A stretch of 64,000 nt of DNA from Anoplopoma fimbria (GCF_027596085.1 NC_072458.1:16467250-16531249); one strand, 5' to 3'. Numbered from the stretch's first letter, positions 48,301 to 58,570 are shown. Notes: a model not told the origin generated them from the sequence alone. A program made the numbers and translations.

Positions 48301-51300
48301 TTTTGGACTCGGCGTATGACTGCGACTTCACTAATCTCTCTGACTCGGCTGTTTGCATGAGAGGTGATGAGCTCTACCAGCGCCCAAAAGGTTGGTACCG
48401 CATTGGCTTAAAGGTCAAAGGTATATATCCAGATGGAGACACCTGGTTGGGCACAGATGGATGGAGGAGTCACTCTGTACCTGGAGAATGGCCTGTTTCC
48501 TACCATGGAACGAGCATAGAAGGAGCCAAAGGCAACATCAGGAGTTACTACACGACTGGAGACAGAGCCTTATATGGCAGAGGAATCTACTCAACACCAG
48601 ACATACATGTTGCTGAGAGAGAAATCTATGCCAGGACCTTCAAATCGGTGACAACTGGGAAGAGTTACAAAGTGATCCTTCAAAATCGTATCAATCCTGG
48701 GATGAGAGTGATTTGCCAACGGACTGATTACTGGCTCATTCCTGTTCACAGTGGAGCCTCTGCTGCCGAGGAGAAACAGATAGTGGAGTGCTCCATTCGA
48801 CCTTACGGCATTCTGATTAAGGAATTAAATGACGACAAAAGCACTGACGACAAAAGCACTGACGATGAAAGCACTGACGACGAAAGCACTGACGACAAAA
48901 GCACTGACGATGAAAGCACTGACGACGAAAGCACTGACGACGAAAGCACTGACGACGAAAGCACTGACGACGAAAGCACTGACGATGAAAGCACTGACGA
49001 TGAAAGCACTGGCGATGACGCTGGTTTCCTTGGTAGTATTATTAGTTAATTCTATTCTGCAGTTACTTCGATGTTTAACTAGTGCCAGAGCAAGTGTCTA
49101 ATTGTCTGTAACTTTTAATGTCTATCCATTGTATATACCAATTTGAAAAGCTGTGTCCAAAATTGTTGAAATTAAAGATTGACGACACAAAGACATTATG
49201 AGTTTGTTGTTATATCACATGACAGAATACTTCTGTGATGAGGGCAGGGCTGATGGGAATACCTGTCAATAAACCGCACCCATTCAGTTCTGATGAAAAA
49301 GACCAACTGAGTTCTTGATTGTAAATTTGAGACTATACGAGTCCAAAATTGTTGGACCCATTCTGTTCTGACGAAAAAGTCTAACTAACTAACTAATTCT
49401 GATTGTTTAAAACTTCATGAATAACAACGGAAGATATGTTGTTTCCTAACTTTTACTTAAACGCTTTTTTGTACTGTTATAGAGAAACACATATATGAAA
49501 CCAAGTTTTTTGATGCTTTAAGATTTACTAGCTATGATTAGAAAATATCTGCAGAATCTTGTGGTTAAGAAACGTAAAGGAAATCAATATCTAATGATTT
49601 ATTGTATTTAAAGCATCTGATTATTTTAACACTACAACGACTTTTTTTGCACTTAACTTTACTCAATATAATTTCCATTTAACACCTGAAAATATGTTTG
49701 TTAATTGTTGATTCATTATTTACATGAATAAAGAGTTGTTAATTTTTAATTAAGTTGCACTTAACTTTACTCATAACAGTTTCCTTTATACACCTGAGAA
49801 ACATGTTTGTTTATTGTTCATTAGTTACTCTATATAAATAAAGAGTTGTTAATACTCTTCCCTTCAGTGTGTTATTTGTGCTGGGCTTTTAGGGGATTTC
49901 CTACAGGGACTCTTAAAACTGAAAGTTTAAGCATCGGTCGTGCAACTTTGCCAACTGACAAAACAAAAAAGAACCACAGTCTTTATAATACAAATCGTTT
50001 TATACAATTTCGAGTGTAGATTGGATAACTCAGTAAAAAAATAATGAGGGCAAATCTTGAGTCCTTATGACAGACAAAAAGCAGAAAATAGAAATGATAT
50101 GGATGCAGTTTTTTTCAAGCCTCAGTTATGCTGTTTTCCACTGTATTTTCTATTACAGAAATAATTAAGAGTAAATACTGAATGAGCTTTGAGCTCATTA
50201 TATATATAAAAGTAGACTTTGCAGCTTTTCTCCCTTCATTATGTACAGCCAAGTTTGATCATAAGCCAAACCTTATAGCATTTATGTAATTATACTAAAC
50301 TCTCATTTACATTTTTCACTAAAGTTAGAAAAGCAGAGAAGACTATAAAAATAACTTTCTGCTGTAGCTGCCATCTGTTGCTCTGTGTCAAAGCAGCACA
50401 GATTCTTTTAGGTTCAAACCATAATAAAAGTGAAAGGAAGTCACATTGTACCACATGTTGAAGAGAGAAAGTGCAGCTCACACACATTATGAACAACAGA
50501 GCAAAGTTGTTTTAATCCTCCTCAACCATGTATTTGAACTATAATTGGAAAACTGAAGTTTTTTACTTCTTGGACAAATCCTACAATTTAATGACCACAC
50601 ATGGGAAAACAGTAGACGGTTGAACATTATCATCAGGAAATAAGAACTGAACGACTCTATGAAGGAGGAATCTTCTCAACATCAGACATACATAGAAAAA
50701 GAGAAAAGACCTCAACAATGTTTTAAATACAGTATATTTCATATTAATGTCAGTGTTCATGCTTGTTATACTGTGTCTGAATATGATCATCAGAGAGTGA
50801 GAGAAACTATACCTCTTAATATGTAGTTCTGGTAGTTCTGGTCGGCTTCTGCTCCCACCTTGATGAGACACGTCAGACCTTCAGCCATCACAAACTCATG
50901 GACCAGATCTTTGTCATCCTGAAGTTAAACAGGGGGAGAGGGCATATAAGTAGTTAATACAATAAGCCCCTTACTGTAATTTGCATTCTCTTTTGTTACC
51001 ACATGATGTCAGTAATGTGCAGGATTTGAACTTGTGATGACAGTAAATAAACCTTCAATCCACCACATGTTCAGGTCTGCTGACACACTCTAGATGTCAA
51101 CAACAACAACGTGTTTCGCAATTTATTGATTTTGCTATATCATTTCACCTAACAAAAACTAAATTAGAAGGATGATGAAAGCACTTCAAGGAAGCTTTTT
51201 TTTTATTCGTTACTCATTTGCATTTTTTCTTGTGCCATTAAAGTGTGTGCAAATTGTATTCATGATACTTACAATAGCACGCAATTGCTGCAGTAATTCA

Positions 51301-51756
51301 AAGCTCTGCCACTGCTGTTTTGTTTCACATTCTCACTCCAATGTGTAAAATAACGTAGCTTGCTAAGCTGCTATTTTTTGGATGTGTAAGTGGCGGCCTT
51401 TCAATATTCGGCTGTTACATGCATAGTGTCTTTTCAAAATAAACGTCAGTCTTGACAGAAAGTTAGATTAATGCAACAAAACTACATAGTTTGTTTCGGA
51501 AAATAGCATGTTGACGACTCACGTGACTAGCTTTTTGCTAACGAGTAACCTGACTAGTGACTCACATAAGTCCTAAAAAGACTAAAACACTAATGACTCT
51601 ACATCAGTCAAAATGCAAGTCCCCACAACGTAGATCATTATATTTTAGCGTGAAGGCTAGGTCCAGGCAAGCAGCAGTGGGGTTAGGTTAAGTCTCCTGG
51701 AAATGAATAGAAGTCGATGTAATGTCCTCTAATGTGATGGAAACATGATTGTGTCT

Positions 51757-51845
<89 letters not shown>

Positions 51846-52137
51846 CCAGAAAAAGCACTTGGTGTTTTAGGAGGCTGACTCCTCTCATCTTAAAATAAAG
51901 AGTCACACAAAAACAAATGCAAACACCCACACACACACACAGACCTACACACACAGGGAGAAAAACGCCACGTTGATGGAGATCCCTGTCATCACGGTGG
52001 CCACAATAACCAACTGTATTCTGCAACAACAAACTGACAGTAATTGCATGTGAAATATGCGTGTGTTACCTGAAAAATTTGCTTTAGAGAGAACAGTGCT
52101 CTTCTCAAGTCACGTCCATTGGAGTTATACAGCCTTT
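24099..52137 (-). CDS. fhod3: FHOD3 formin (N-terminal exons outside the window)
   Basis: Diaphanous-related formin that nucleates and elongates actin filaments; FHOD3 is the muscle sarcomere member. Twenty-six exons (minus): 52070-52137, 50813-50918, 45424-45518, 44535-44646, 44271-44365, 43312-43455, 42945-43180, 41332-41478, 40668-41087, 39606-39665, 38341-38475, 37449-37499, 35075-35292, 33397-33753, 31976-32687, 31037-31177, 29312-29470, 29024-29206, 28051-28170, 27673-27834, 26958-27148, 25599-25803, 25337-25360, 24773-24980, 24505-24669 and 24099-24175. That is about 4.59 kb of coding sequence, with AG/GT borders at all internal junctions and matching phases. Diagnostic FHOD3 words include NINKF-like spacing, [38 protein letters not shown] and [12 protein letters not shown]; these fit FHOD3 better than FHOD1. 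Teleosts can carry two fhod3 paralogs and I cannot say which this is. The FH1 exon has an apparent 1-nt frameshift. An unrelated gene family sits in the intron between 45518 and 50813. Confidence 0.95.
25233..25308. repeat. (CA)n microsatellite downstream of the FHOD3 microexon
   Basis: On the gene strand this is (TG)n, starting about 28 nt after the microexon donor. Confidence 0.97.
25337..25360 (-). other. fhod3: FHOD3 24-nt microexon encoding a CK2-type acidic motif
   Basis: Eight codons, SDDEEESE, bounded by AG (25361-25362) and GT (25335-25336), phase 0 on both sides. They fall between the KMI exon and the PQGLGH exon. In mammalian FHOD3 the muscle-specific exon at this position encodes the T(D/E)5XE motif phosphorylated by CK2 to target FHOD3 to myofibrils. 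Here the pattern is S(D/E)5XE, with Ser replacing Thr. Confidence 0.8.
25504..25584. repeat. (TG)n microsatellite upstream of the FHOD3 microexon
   Basis: On the gene strand this is (CA)n, starting about 14 nt after the donor of the preceding exon. Confidence 0.97.
26240..26945 (+). repeat. About 700-bp dispersed repeat, copy A
   Basis: It matches the reverse complement of 57830-58570 over its length with moderate divergence. Anchor words include gtattttcatttgta, cacaaatg, aatcctatttatgg, gtgtggcatttca and gccacaagtac/gacacaagtac. No coding frame is visible. It ends about 12 nt before the FHOD3 exon at 26958. Confidence 0.75.
26958..31177 (-). other. fhod3: FHOD3 FH2 domain exons
   Basis: Exons 31037-31177, 29312-29470, 29024-29206, 28051-28170, 27673-27834 and 26958-27148 encode the FH2 core. 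It runs from [20 protein letters not shown] through [14 protein letters not shown] and [17 protein letters not shown] to [16 protein letters not shown]. The FH2 dimer is the actin-nucleating and barbed-end-capping ring. No stops or frameshifts occur in these six exons. Confidence 0.93.
31976..32687 (-). other. fhod3: FHOD3 FH1 exon with apparent 1-nt frameshift
   Basis: The exon begins in frame ([20 protein letters not shown]), runs through [19 protein letters not shown] into a polyproline FH1 stretch, then reaches a TGA at 32095-32097. The conserved FH1-FH2 linker at the other end ([14 protein letters not shown]) is in another frame. Exon length is 712 nt, whereas the neighbouring phases require a length one nucleotide longer (or two shorter). 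A missing C in the C-rich proline codons is the simplest reading. The FH1 part binds profilin-actin in formins. Confidence 0.75.
33535..33590 (-). repeat. fhod3: Coding (GAGGCA)n repeat giving (Glu-Ala)n in FHOD3
   Basis: A hexanucleotide repeat in exon 33397-33753 encoding about nine alternating Glu-Ala pairs. The human protein has a shorter Glu/Ala-rich stretch at the same place. Confidence 0.9.
37797..38000 (+). repeat. Dispersed repeat of the TTAGCTTAGC type, copy 2
   Basis: It contains aagattgatgccactcttat, then cataaagccaggaaacaggg, ctagcctggct and ctcacaaattaac. It aligns with copies near 11,056 and 62,408. It lies in an FHOD3 intron. Confidence 0.6.
40251..40329. repeat. (GAA)n microsatellite in an FHOD3 intron
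   Basis: About 26 GAA triplets; on the gene strand a pure TTC polypyrimidine run. Confidence 0.97.
41407..41453 (-). repeat. fhod3: Coding (GAG)n repeat giving polyglutamate in FHOD3
   Basis: Pure (TCC)n on the plus strand, encoding about 16 consecutive Glu in exon 41332-41478. Confidence 0.92.
44083..44240. repeat. (AAAATA/AAAAT)n microsatellite
   Basis: A long A-rich 5-bp to 9-bp periodic repeat in the intron just downstream (gene direction) of exon 44271-44365. Confidence 0.95.
45314..45392. repeat. (GT)n microsatellite beside an FHOD3 donor site
   Basis: On the gene strand this is (AC)n starting about 32 nt after the donor of exon 45424-45518. Confidence 0.97.
46710..47290 (+). pseudogene. 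PARP-like ADP-ribosyltransferase gene copy 1, frameshifted and truncated
   Basis: It starts with the same ATG context as the intact copy (accatgtatatgg) and matches it closely. A 1-nt loss after 'aaggaatttt' brings TGA at 46878-46880. The second half re-opens in another frame (from about 46952) with [16 protein letters not shown] and [13 protein letters not shown]. After [13 protein letters not shown] sequence the match stops at 47249, where it joins sequence that lies about 900 bp further downstream in the intact unit (near 49556). The C-terminal catalytic strand and acidic tail are therefore gone. Same strand as the intact copy, inside the FHOD3 intron. Confidence 0.82.
47785..47856 (+). 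mobile_element. Tail of a fish SINE/LINE-type element
   Basis: It carries the common fish tail 'gtaagtcactttggataaaa' plus gtgtctgctaaatgactg, followed by (TAATG)n. Only the 3' tail is recognisable. Confidence 0.6.
48006..48019 (+). promoter_or_regulatory. ISRE/IRF-like motif before the ADP-ribosyltransferase gene
   Basis: GTAAAAGTGAAAGT fits the interferon-stimulated response element pattern at all but one position and contains the IRF core AANNGAAA. It lies 108 bp before the preferred ATG. A matching AAAAGTGAAAGG lies 104 bp before the ATG of the remnant copy (50424-50437), and a weaker CAAATGAAAGC at the same distance in copy 1. Confidence 0.5.
48114..49049 (+). CDS. PARP-like ADP-ribosyltransferase-fold protein with acidic repeat tail, intact copy
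   Basis: A single open exon of 311 aa from the ATG at 48114 (ACC ATG context, shared by all three copies). An in-frame ATG at 48000 would add 38 residues but overlaps the promoter-like motif, so I prefer 48114. Residues 1-100 are unrecognised. Residues 100-235 have PARP/ART hallmarks: VSYHGTS (His131), [11 protein letters not shown] (Tyr159), [13 protein letters not shown], then DYWLIPV (205-211) and RPYGILIKE. His and Tyr fit the H-Y part of the H-Y-E triad; the third position may be Asp205 or be unfilled, so activity is uncertain. Residues 240-303 are a 5-residue STDD(E/K) repeat. No signal peptide or membrane segment, so probably intracellular. It could belong with interferon-induced fish PARP-like families such as Gig2, but I could not verify that. 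It is nested on the opposite strand in an FHOD3 intron. Confidence 0.78.
   Translation: MYMDSNLKAEVISSLLGQNVTTYDRKRCQTRANILSVDDFHLHNLIGNQLAQGKEFFIDGETFLDSAYDCDFTNLSDSAVCMRGDELYQRPKGWYRIGLKVKGIYPDGDTWLGTDGWRSHSVPGEWPVSYHGTSIEGAKGNIRSYYTTGDRALYGRGIYSTPDIHVAEREIYARTFKSVTTGKSYKVILQNRINPGMRVICQRTDYWLIPVHSGASAAEEKQIVECSIRPYGILIKELNDDKSTDDKSTDDESTDDESTDDKSTDDESTDDESTDDESTDDESTDDESTDDESTDDESTGDDAGFLGSIIS
48829..49014 (+). repeat. Coding 15-bp minisatellite ([10 protein letters not shown])
   Basis: About twelve copies of agcactgacgacgaa and close variants, in frame, encoding Ser-Thr-Asp-Asp-Glu/Lys. Each unit contains a CK2-type acidic site. Confidence 0.93.
49171..49176 (+). terminator. Candidate poly(A) signal of the ADP-ribosyltransferase gene
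   Basis: ATTAAA, about 120 nt after the stop codon. Confidence 0.4.
50424..50710 (+). pseudogene. PARP-like ADP-ribosyltransferase gene copy 3, remnant
   Basis: The ISRE-like motif (50424-50437), the cagctcacacacat leader and the ATG region (50528, accatgtatttg) align with the intact copy, as do 'ctgaagtt...cttcttggacaaa' and later 'ggaggaatcttctcaacatc'. The body is heavily deleted, with no usable frame. It ends about 100 bp before the FHOD3 exon at 50813. Confidence 0.7.
51617..51850. repeat. (GT)n with flanking dispersed repeat, copy 1
   Basis: Flank 'caagtccccacaacgta', then 'atgaatagaagtc', 'aatgtcctctaatgtgatgg' and 'aaacatgattgtgtctgtg', and a GT run at 51759-51843. The same arrangement, in the opposite order, is present at 63600-63985. 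Confidence 0.65.
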
Positions 52138-52544
52138 CTGGAGAGAGAGAAAGAGACAAAGGAGTGGTTAATATTCTTAAATTACGAAAAAAAAAAAGGA
52201 GCAAGGCTTAGTAGAGAAAAAAGCTCACACAAAATGTCAAAAACGATTTAACAAAAAGGTTCGACCTGACTTTATAAGCGAGCTTTGTTTTGCCACAATC
52301 TTTTTGTATTGTTCATACACCGCTGCACCTTTCATCTCTCACCAATCCTCATGTTTTTCATGGCTAGATCAATAAAACTTGGAAGTAAAATGAGTCTCAG
52401 CTGTGCTAAAGTTGCACAATGGTTTGATATGCAGAAGAACGCCGATGAAGTCGATGGAACCAATCACACCGCTTGGCTCTGACCACCTGAGGTAAGCACT
52501 TCATCACACACTTTCACTGCGTCCTCAGAGCAACACGTGCGTGA

Positions 52545-52585
<41 letters not shown>
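52545..52585. repeat. Compound (TC)n(AC)n microsatellite
   Basis: A TC run followed directly by an AC run. Confidence 0.9.
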
Positions 52586-54764
52586 AATGCACCCACACGC
52601 ACACACGTTGCAGTGGTGATTAGAGCTGCATTGGAATGTTAATGAGCTGCTGGCCGGGCTTCAACGGTGAGGTATTCAGGTCACAACACAGAAAGCACTC
52701 AGAACAATCGACTATACGAGCTCTCATACCATCACGCTGATATTCAAACTTATTACTATTATCCTTGAACACACATAGATCACTGCTATCATATTACAGA
52801 CTTAAAATGGCATAAATTGTGACCCTGTTAACTGAACTTAGTGTTTTTGTATTTCCTCGAGGGGTAGGCAACCTTAGGCCCATTTACCACCATCACCATG
52901 CGATATCTGAACCAATGGCACACTAGATATAAGATTTCTGAAGTTTTTTTAAATGTTAAAATGTCCTCTTATCCGCACGCCGAATTACAGCTTTCACAGC
53001 CATTGCCAGCTGCGCGGCCTGTTATTTAATAGTTTGATACTCTACCTCTGATTGGCTGGTACCCGTTTCCTTCTTAGCAGGATTTGTTAAGTTGATCGCT
53101 GATTAACAAAAATTGGTGGACGGTTGGTAGGGTTAAAGATTTCACCTCAGATGTGGATGTTTTCATAATGATTGCAACATTCTTGTACAGAGCACTCATA
53201 TAATTACACTATGGAAGAGAAATGTTGCTATTCCAATATGGAAGGAATAAGATCAACAGGAGATTTAAATTGTAATGTGATCACATGATTAAACTTAATA
53301 TTTACCTTAATGTTGAAATGGGACATTGATTAACAAGACAATTAAAAAAGAGCACTTCAAAAAAAAAATGTAGCCGACCCCAGTCCTATATTACAATCAT
53401 CCTTTTTTAAATTTGAGGTTGATTATATATTTCTGGTAATCAATGCATTCTTAATACTTTATCATGTTCTATAGTATGAATTTTTTTAAACTATTACAGT
53501 CATCATATTTCTCCTATTTTCAAATAGTCAAGGTTGTATTTTGATGTTGATATTTTATCTGAAATTATCTTTTTGTTAACAAAATGTATTCCTTACCACA
53601 AGTTCCAATTTCCATCCCCCCTGTATATACAAGACATTTTATTTGTATATTTGCATTTGCATACATTATACTACACAGTACTACAGAACAATTTACTATA
53701 AAGTGTGCTCTGCATTAAGCTCAAAGTCTGTTCAGTCCGACTGTTCATACTGTCCATTTGTGTATGAACATTTGTGCATTCTGCTGTGTGTCAGCAGGGG
53801 GTTTGTGAATATGCGTGTGTAAATCCAGAGTTTGCATGTTGATGACAAATCCTTCAGTCCATAAGGACGGGGGTTAAAAGCGTACGAAGGTAAGGGCCTG
53901 CTGTCTGGAGCTCAGTGGAAACCGTTGCTAAGCTAGACAAGGCTAACCCAAGGACAGGGTCAAAATCATTATCATTCCGCACACAGACGAAGAATTACAG
54001 GCCTGTCTGTCTCTCCATCTGCAGGAACCTTTCTGTGAGATCAGCAGCGGCATTCATGAAATACATCTGTGATAGTCTACGGCAGAGATAATGAAATCAT
54101 CCAAATCATTAGTGCAGAGAGGCAACTGGCAATGATTCTCCATGTGTTAGAGCTAAGAAGTGACTCCAAACTCGCCAAAATAAAGCAAAGATTATGGTAT
54201 GAGGGAAAGAGAGGAAATAACATTTAAACATTAGCATGAAATAAGTGGTAAAAGAGAAGGGAATAGAAGGACAAGACAACACAGAGCAGAAAAGAAAAGA
54301 AAAGAGAGGAAAGGAAAGAGGTGAACACTGAGTAGAAACCAGGGTCTGATTTGAGGAAAGAAAGCCAATTGCTTCTGGGTAATCAAGGCAGAGAAGATAA
54401 ATGAGAGAGCCAAAGACGTGGAATTCCCCTTCCAAAAATACACAAACTACATTTGTGTCTCTGCCATGCCTTGAGTCAAATGTTGTTTTTTAACCTTCTC
54501 TGAGTTAGTCCAGCTGATTAGTTTAGGGATGCACCAATTCTTTTGTTGTTTGTTGTTTGTGTACAATTTAATATTTTAATATTATAACAAGTGAGTAATG
54601 TTATATCTATTTATGTAATTGTTAAATTGTGTTTTACAAGGTTAGGAGAGCACTAAAAATCCTTGACAAAAAAATCATCACTGCCCAATATTACAAAAAT
54701 ATAACTTGTTCATTTGGGAAAACATGATTAAATATGTGAATGTCTGTCTCATTACAAGATCATA

Positions 54765-55010
54765 TATGGCTTGATCTCTCCTCCGCTCAGACAGTTTGTT
54801 ACCACAAGAACAACTGCATATCGGCTCACAAGAGGTGCAGTAAGAGGAGATTGCCTTATCCCACTCAGGAAAAGTGCTTTTAGTCAGTCTGCATTCTCTG
54901 TGAAAGCTGCACTAGAATGGAACTCCATCCAAGTGATCATTAGTCAACGGGACACATACAGTTAATTTAAAGCTAATTTAAAGATATGGTTATTTAGTAC
55001 CCATATCTGT
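54765..55010 (+). mobile_element. LINE reverse-transcriptase C-terminal remnant
   Basis: One frame reads RQFVTTRTTAYRLTRG, then GDCLIPLRKSAFSQSAFSVK, ALEWNSI and, past a stop, FKANLKIWLFSTHICHH. This is the typical end of fish non-LTR retrotransposon polyproteins (…QSAFS-K---WN--P…FK--LK-WL…). A stop and missing upstream domains show it is dead and 5'-truncated. Confidence 0.7.
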
Positions 55011-57829
55011 CATCACTATACATAACTGCGCCTTACTTCCTCAATATGTCTGTGCTGACTTTCCCCCAGTCTGTCTGCTGCCACCTGTCTGTCTGTCTTG
55101 ATATTGCCCGTCGACACTCATCTACCTGCAAGCGTGTCTTTTATTGTTGTTTAGCCCTGTCAGACTGAAATGACACTACCCTTACATACTCTGCATGCTT
55201 TTTTATGTATTCTGCTTCTGATATATGTTTTTAGTGTCTAGAGATGCAAGATAATCTAGTTTTTAGTCCAAGTTCTATTTAACATAAAAAAATTAAATAT
55301 ATTGAAGTCAAGCATGATGTTTCCTTACATTTAAAGAATAAATCCACAATTACGTCTATAGCTTATTAACTAAACACTGGTATTGGATTGGTACTCAGTA
55401 TCGGTATCTCTGTGATCGAACACAGTGTTTGAGTGTTTGTGCCAAACCCAACCGACTTCACATTTACTGTCAGGTATTTCTCCTGTGACAGAGCTCATTT
55501 TGGCATAATCACAACCTGCTTCACGGAGAAGAGCTTGTCCAAATCACACTCTCTCTTTAAAATACAAAAAACACAGAACCCCTCAAAAAAACAATAAATT
55601 TCAATAATTAATCAGTTCAGTTGATTATTAGCCAAATCTGTATACGTGACCTGTAATTTGGTTTATTGCTATTTTTGGAGGAGACCAACGATAAGTGGCA
55701 GGTGCAATGACCTCATTTGATAATTCACAACAGACTCCAAATCGTGGCTCAGACATAACTCCTCTCTTCTAATGGCCAGTTCAGTCTGGACTTCCACGTT
55801 TTCGTTTCTGTAGGTTTCCCTGGAAATCAAGTGGCCACTCAATGACGCAGGGGACACTTCGCCTGGCCCTTGACGGTCGACGGTTGCTTCAGTCGCTCAT
55901 GTGTTTTGTTCATGTTCTTCATCAAGCCATGAGCGAAGCTGTCAGGGTAACCTTTACCAGAATGTCTGTTGTCCGTCAGGAGCATGTCAGCAGCAGCGAT
56001 AAAACTCAGACTTGGCTTGATTCATTCTGGTGATGCAGTTCTTGCGAATAGGTGGGCATTATAATTAGCTAGAGTGTACAGGGACAACAACCAGCAATGT
56101 AAATAAACACACAGCCGATTAAATACTAAATACATTTTTGGGATTTCTATAATTCTAATTCTTTCCTATAAGGCAAAAGTTGAATTCTGATTCCTATTCT
56201 TCTCTTCTTACTTCTCTGCAACATCTTTATATCCTGACAATAAAAAACCTTTCCAAACCATTTCCTGTGCAACAATTTCTTTAATAAAATGGACTAAGGG
56301 AAATACTATTTTAGTATATAAAGCCTCTCATCCTTGCACCGTATACTTCTCTGGCAGACACATACGAGCCAATCACAAAATATGGGCGGGATATATTAAT
56401 GTATTAGTTATATGGCTTCATATCTGTTTACTTTTGCTCAAAATGAAAGAGTCACCGCTGCATGTACTCATTAAGGACCCGCTATGTGCAGGCTAATAAT
56501 GGGGTGTTCATACATGACTGTGATATATCACCCAGCTGGATACAGATGGTGTACAGTATGCAGTAAGCTGTTGGACAACAGAGGTCGAACACAACCACAC
56601 TGATTTTTATGTTAGAGCTAACCATATCCACAGTCATTTAATATAGCAATGAATAACAAAAAAAAATTTGTGAGACAAGTGATAAAATCCGCCAGACGGT
56701 TGAGGTCATTTAATATCTTTCCAAATAAAATCCCCTTCTTTCACAGTATGTCTTCAATCAAATGTCTTTATTTTTCTTGATTCTAACAAACTGCCTGAGT
56801 TCTTCACAGTTTTATCTGACATAATCATCCAATAGTTCATTTGTTAAACTTATTTATGTTTATATGTTTATTTTGGGAGTGTGCAGTCTCACAGTCATGC
56901 CAGCATTGATGTTGTCACGGCGATACCCTGTAATCACCTGATAGTTGCTAACAAAGTCATGTCAATATAATTACCCTTCTGCTCCAGAGCAAACAGAATT
57001 TGACATGGTAAATAATTGATGAGCCATTTTCCCATTGGCACAGTTTTGGGCACCAGCTGTCTTAACACTGCCTGTCGGGAGTGATGGTGTATTCAAATTG
57101 GAAATAACTCAAACAAATGATTCTCACCTTCAACCTCTGGGTAAAACAGCTTGGCCTAAAAACACAGACTCGGTATTCTCTAGAGGGAGACTGAAATAGC
57201 AGCACAACACAAACCAGGAAGATAACACATCTTAATTAGATGCCCTCCACTGTTCTAAGAGGAAGAGGAGTAGATGTGGGAATATCTGAAGAAGGAAGGA
57301 GAGGAAAACTGCAAAAGTAAGGTTTTTAAAGGGAGGATTTGCCTCTCCCCATGTCTCTTGCTGGTCATTCTCCTTTTTTTCCTGGCCCTAAATTTTATTA
57401 TTGTCACAAGAAAAAGCTGAAACACTCACTTGGATGTGTCATTGTGGTTTGTGCGTGTGCGAACTTGCACTTGTGTGACCACGTGCACAAAGCCCATGTG
57501 TAAGCCAGTGCCTGTGTTCGCTGAGTGCGGACAGACAGATGAAGGAAAGACAGAAAGGCACATTTCATTTATAGGTTCGCTTGGAGTTTTACTGTTTTGT
57601 TTTGGAGGACTCGGAGTTCTTGTGCACACTGTTTCACCATGACCTCACACGCACTGCAATATGTCAGCCTTAACGAGTCATTTAGTCCCAAATTCCATTT
57701 TAACATTTTTAATTTTCTTTTAGCGGGGGAAAAGTCTGCCAGCAGAATGAGGTATTTCAACTGCAATCTAAATTGATTTAAACTAAACTCTTGGTTCACA
57801 TGCATTTAATGATGTTTAAAAAAAAAACA

Positions 57830-58570
57830 GACAACCTATAATCTGAACACAAAGTGTTTCTGCAACTGCCTAGACACAAAAAAGAGGTACTTGTGGCACA
57901 ATAACTAAAACCACTAACTGATGTAGCCGATCTATTGACCAGGTATGCTAAACCATTACCACATTGACTGCTTTGAACACTTGCAAATAACTACACTGTT
58001 ATCTTCATTAAACACATCATTAAAAACTAAGAACCTGTGTGTGCTGTTTGCTAAACACCGTCACTGAAATGCCACACTCAATTATCAATCCCCTGCACCC
58101 AGAATGAACCTGTGAAAAAAACAGTCTAAGTTAGATCACTTAGAAATCTGAGCTTGAACACCATAAATAGGATTCACAAGAGAGAGAGAGAGTTGGTTGC
58201 ATAAGACTGTATTTTGTTAACAGTCCAATACAGTAACTATGTTCCTGTCATCTTCAGTTCAAGTAACTATGTCTGATACTGTTAAAGGGAAAGTAGTATT
58301 GAGAGATAAAGTAATTTGTTTGTTTCCCCATTGCATTTGTGTTCATAGTCTATATTTACAGCATGCTACAAATGAAAATACCAAAGACTAGATACTTGTG
58401 TTTTGTACTTAGCAATTCAGTGTGCTGCTGGAGTGTGGATGGAGCTTTTTATTTGTTTTTTAATTGAGGTTTGATACAATTTTGATACACTTTTAGAGAA
58501 TTAAGTGTTTGGTTTTGCAAGATAAGACTGATAAGATGTGTAAGCTGTATTGTATTGTGAGCATGTTCTT
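57830..58570 (-). repeat. About 700-bp dispersed repeat, copy B (inverted relative to copy A)
   Basis: The reverse complement aligns with 26240-26945. No coding content is seen. Both copies lie in FHOD3 introns, in opposite orientation about 31 kb apart. Confidence 0.75.

Larger units (their letters stand above)
46290..50110 (+). repeat. Tandem duplication units around the ADP-ribosyltransferase copies
   Basis: Non-coding flanks repeat along with the genes. 47250-47455 matches 49556-49860 (cttgtggttaa...aaggaaatcaatat, tgcacttaactttactcaat, aataaagagttgttaat). 47456-47700 matches 49861-50110 (gtgctgggttttta/gtgctgggctttta, ccaactgcacaaaac/ccaactgacaaaac), and part of 46290-46460 matches as well. 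This supports at least three ancestral units of roughly 2 kb. Confidence 0.8.
43312..52137 (-). other. fhod3: FHOD3 GTPase-binding / FH3 (DID) region, six exons
   Basis: Exons 52070-52137 through 43312-43455 encode the armadillo-like N-terminal regulatory domain from [15 protein letters not shown] to [15 protein letters not shown]. In formins of this family the region binds Rho-type GTPases and the C-terminal DAD, keeping the protein inactive. The frame is intact throughout. The preceding exons, which hold the initiator Met, are not in the window. Confidence 0.9.

Noticed and set aside
24099..52137. FHOD1 as the identity of the formin
   Set aside because: FHOD1 lacks the [17 protein letters not shown] tail and the CK2 microexon, and its FH2 start differs (TTLPPVHVIK); the match to FHOD3 is consistently better.
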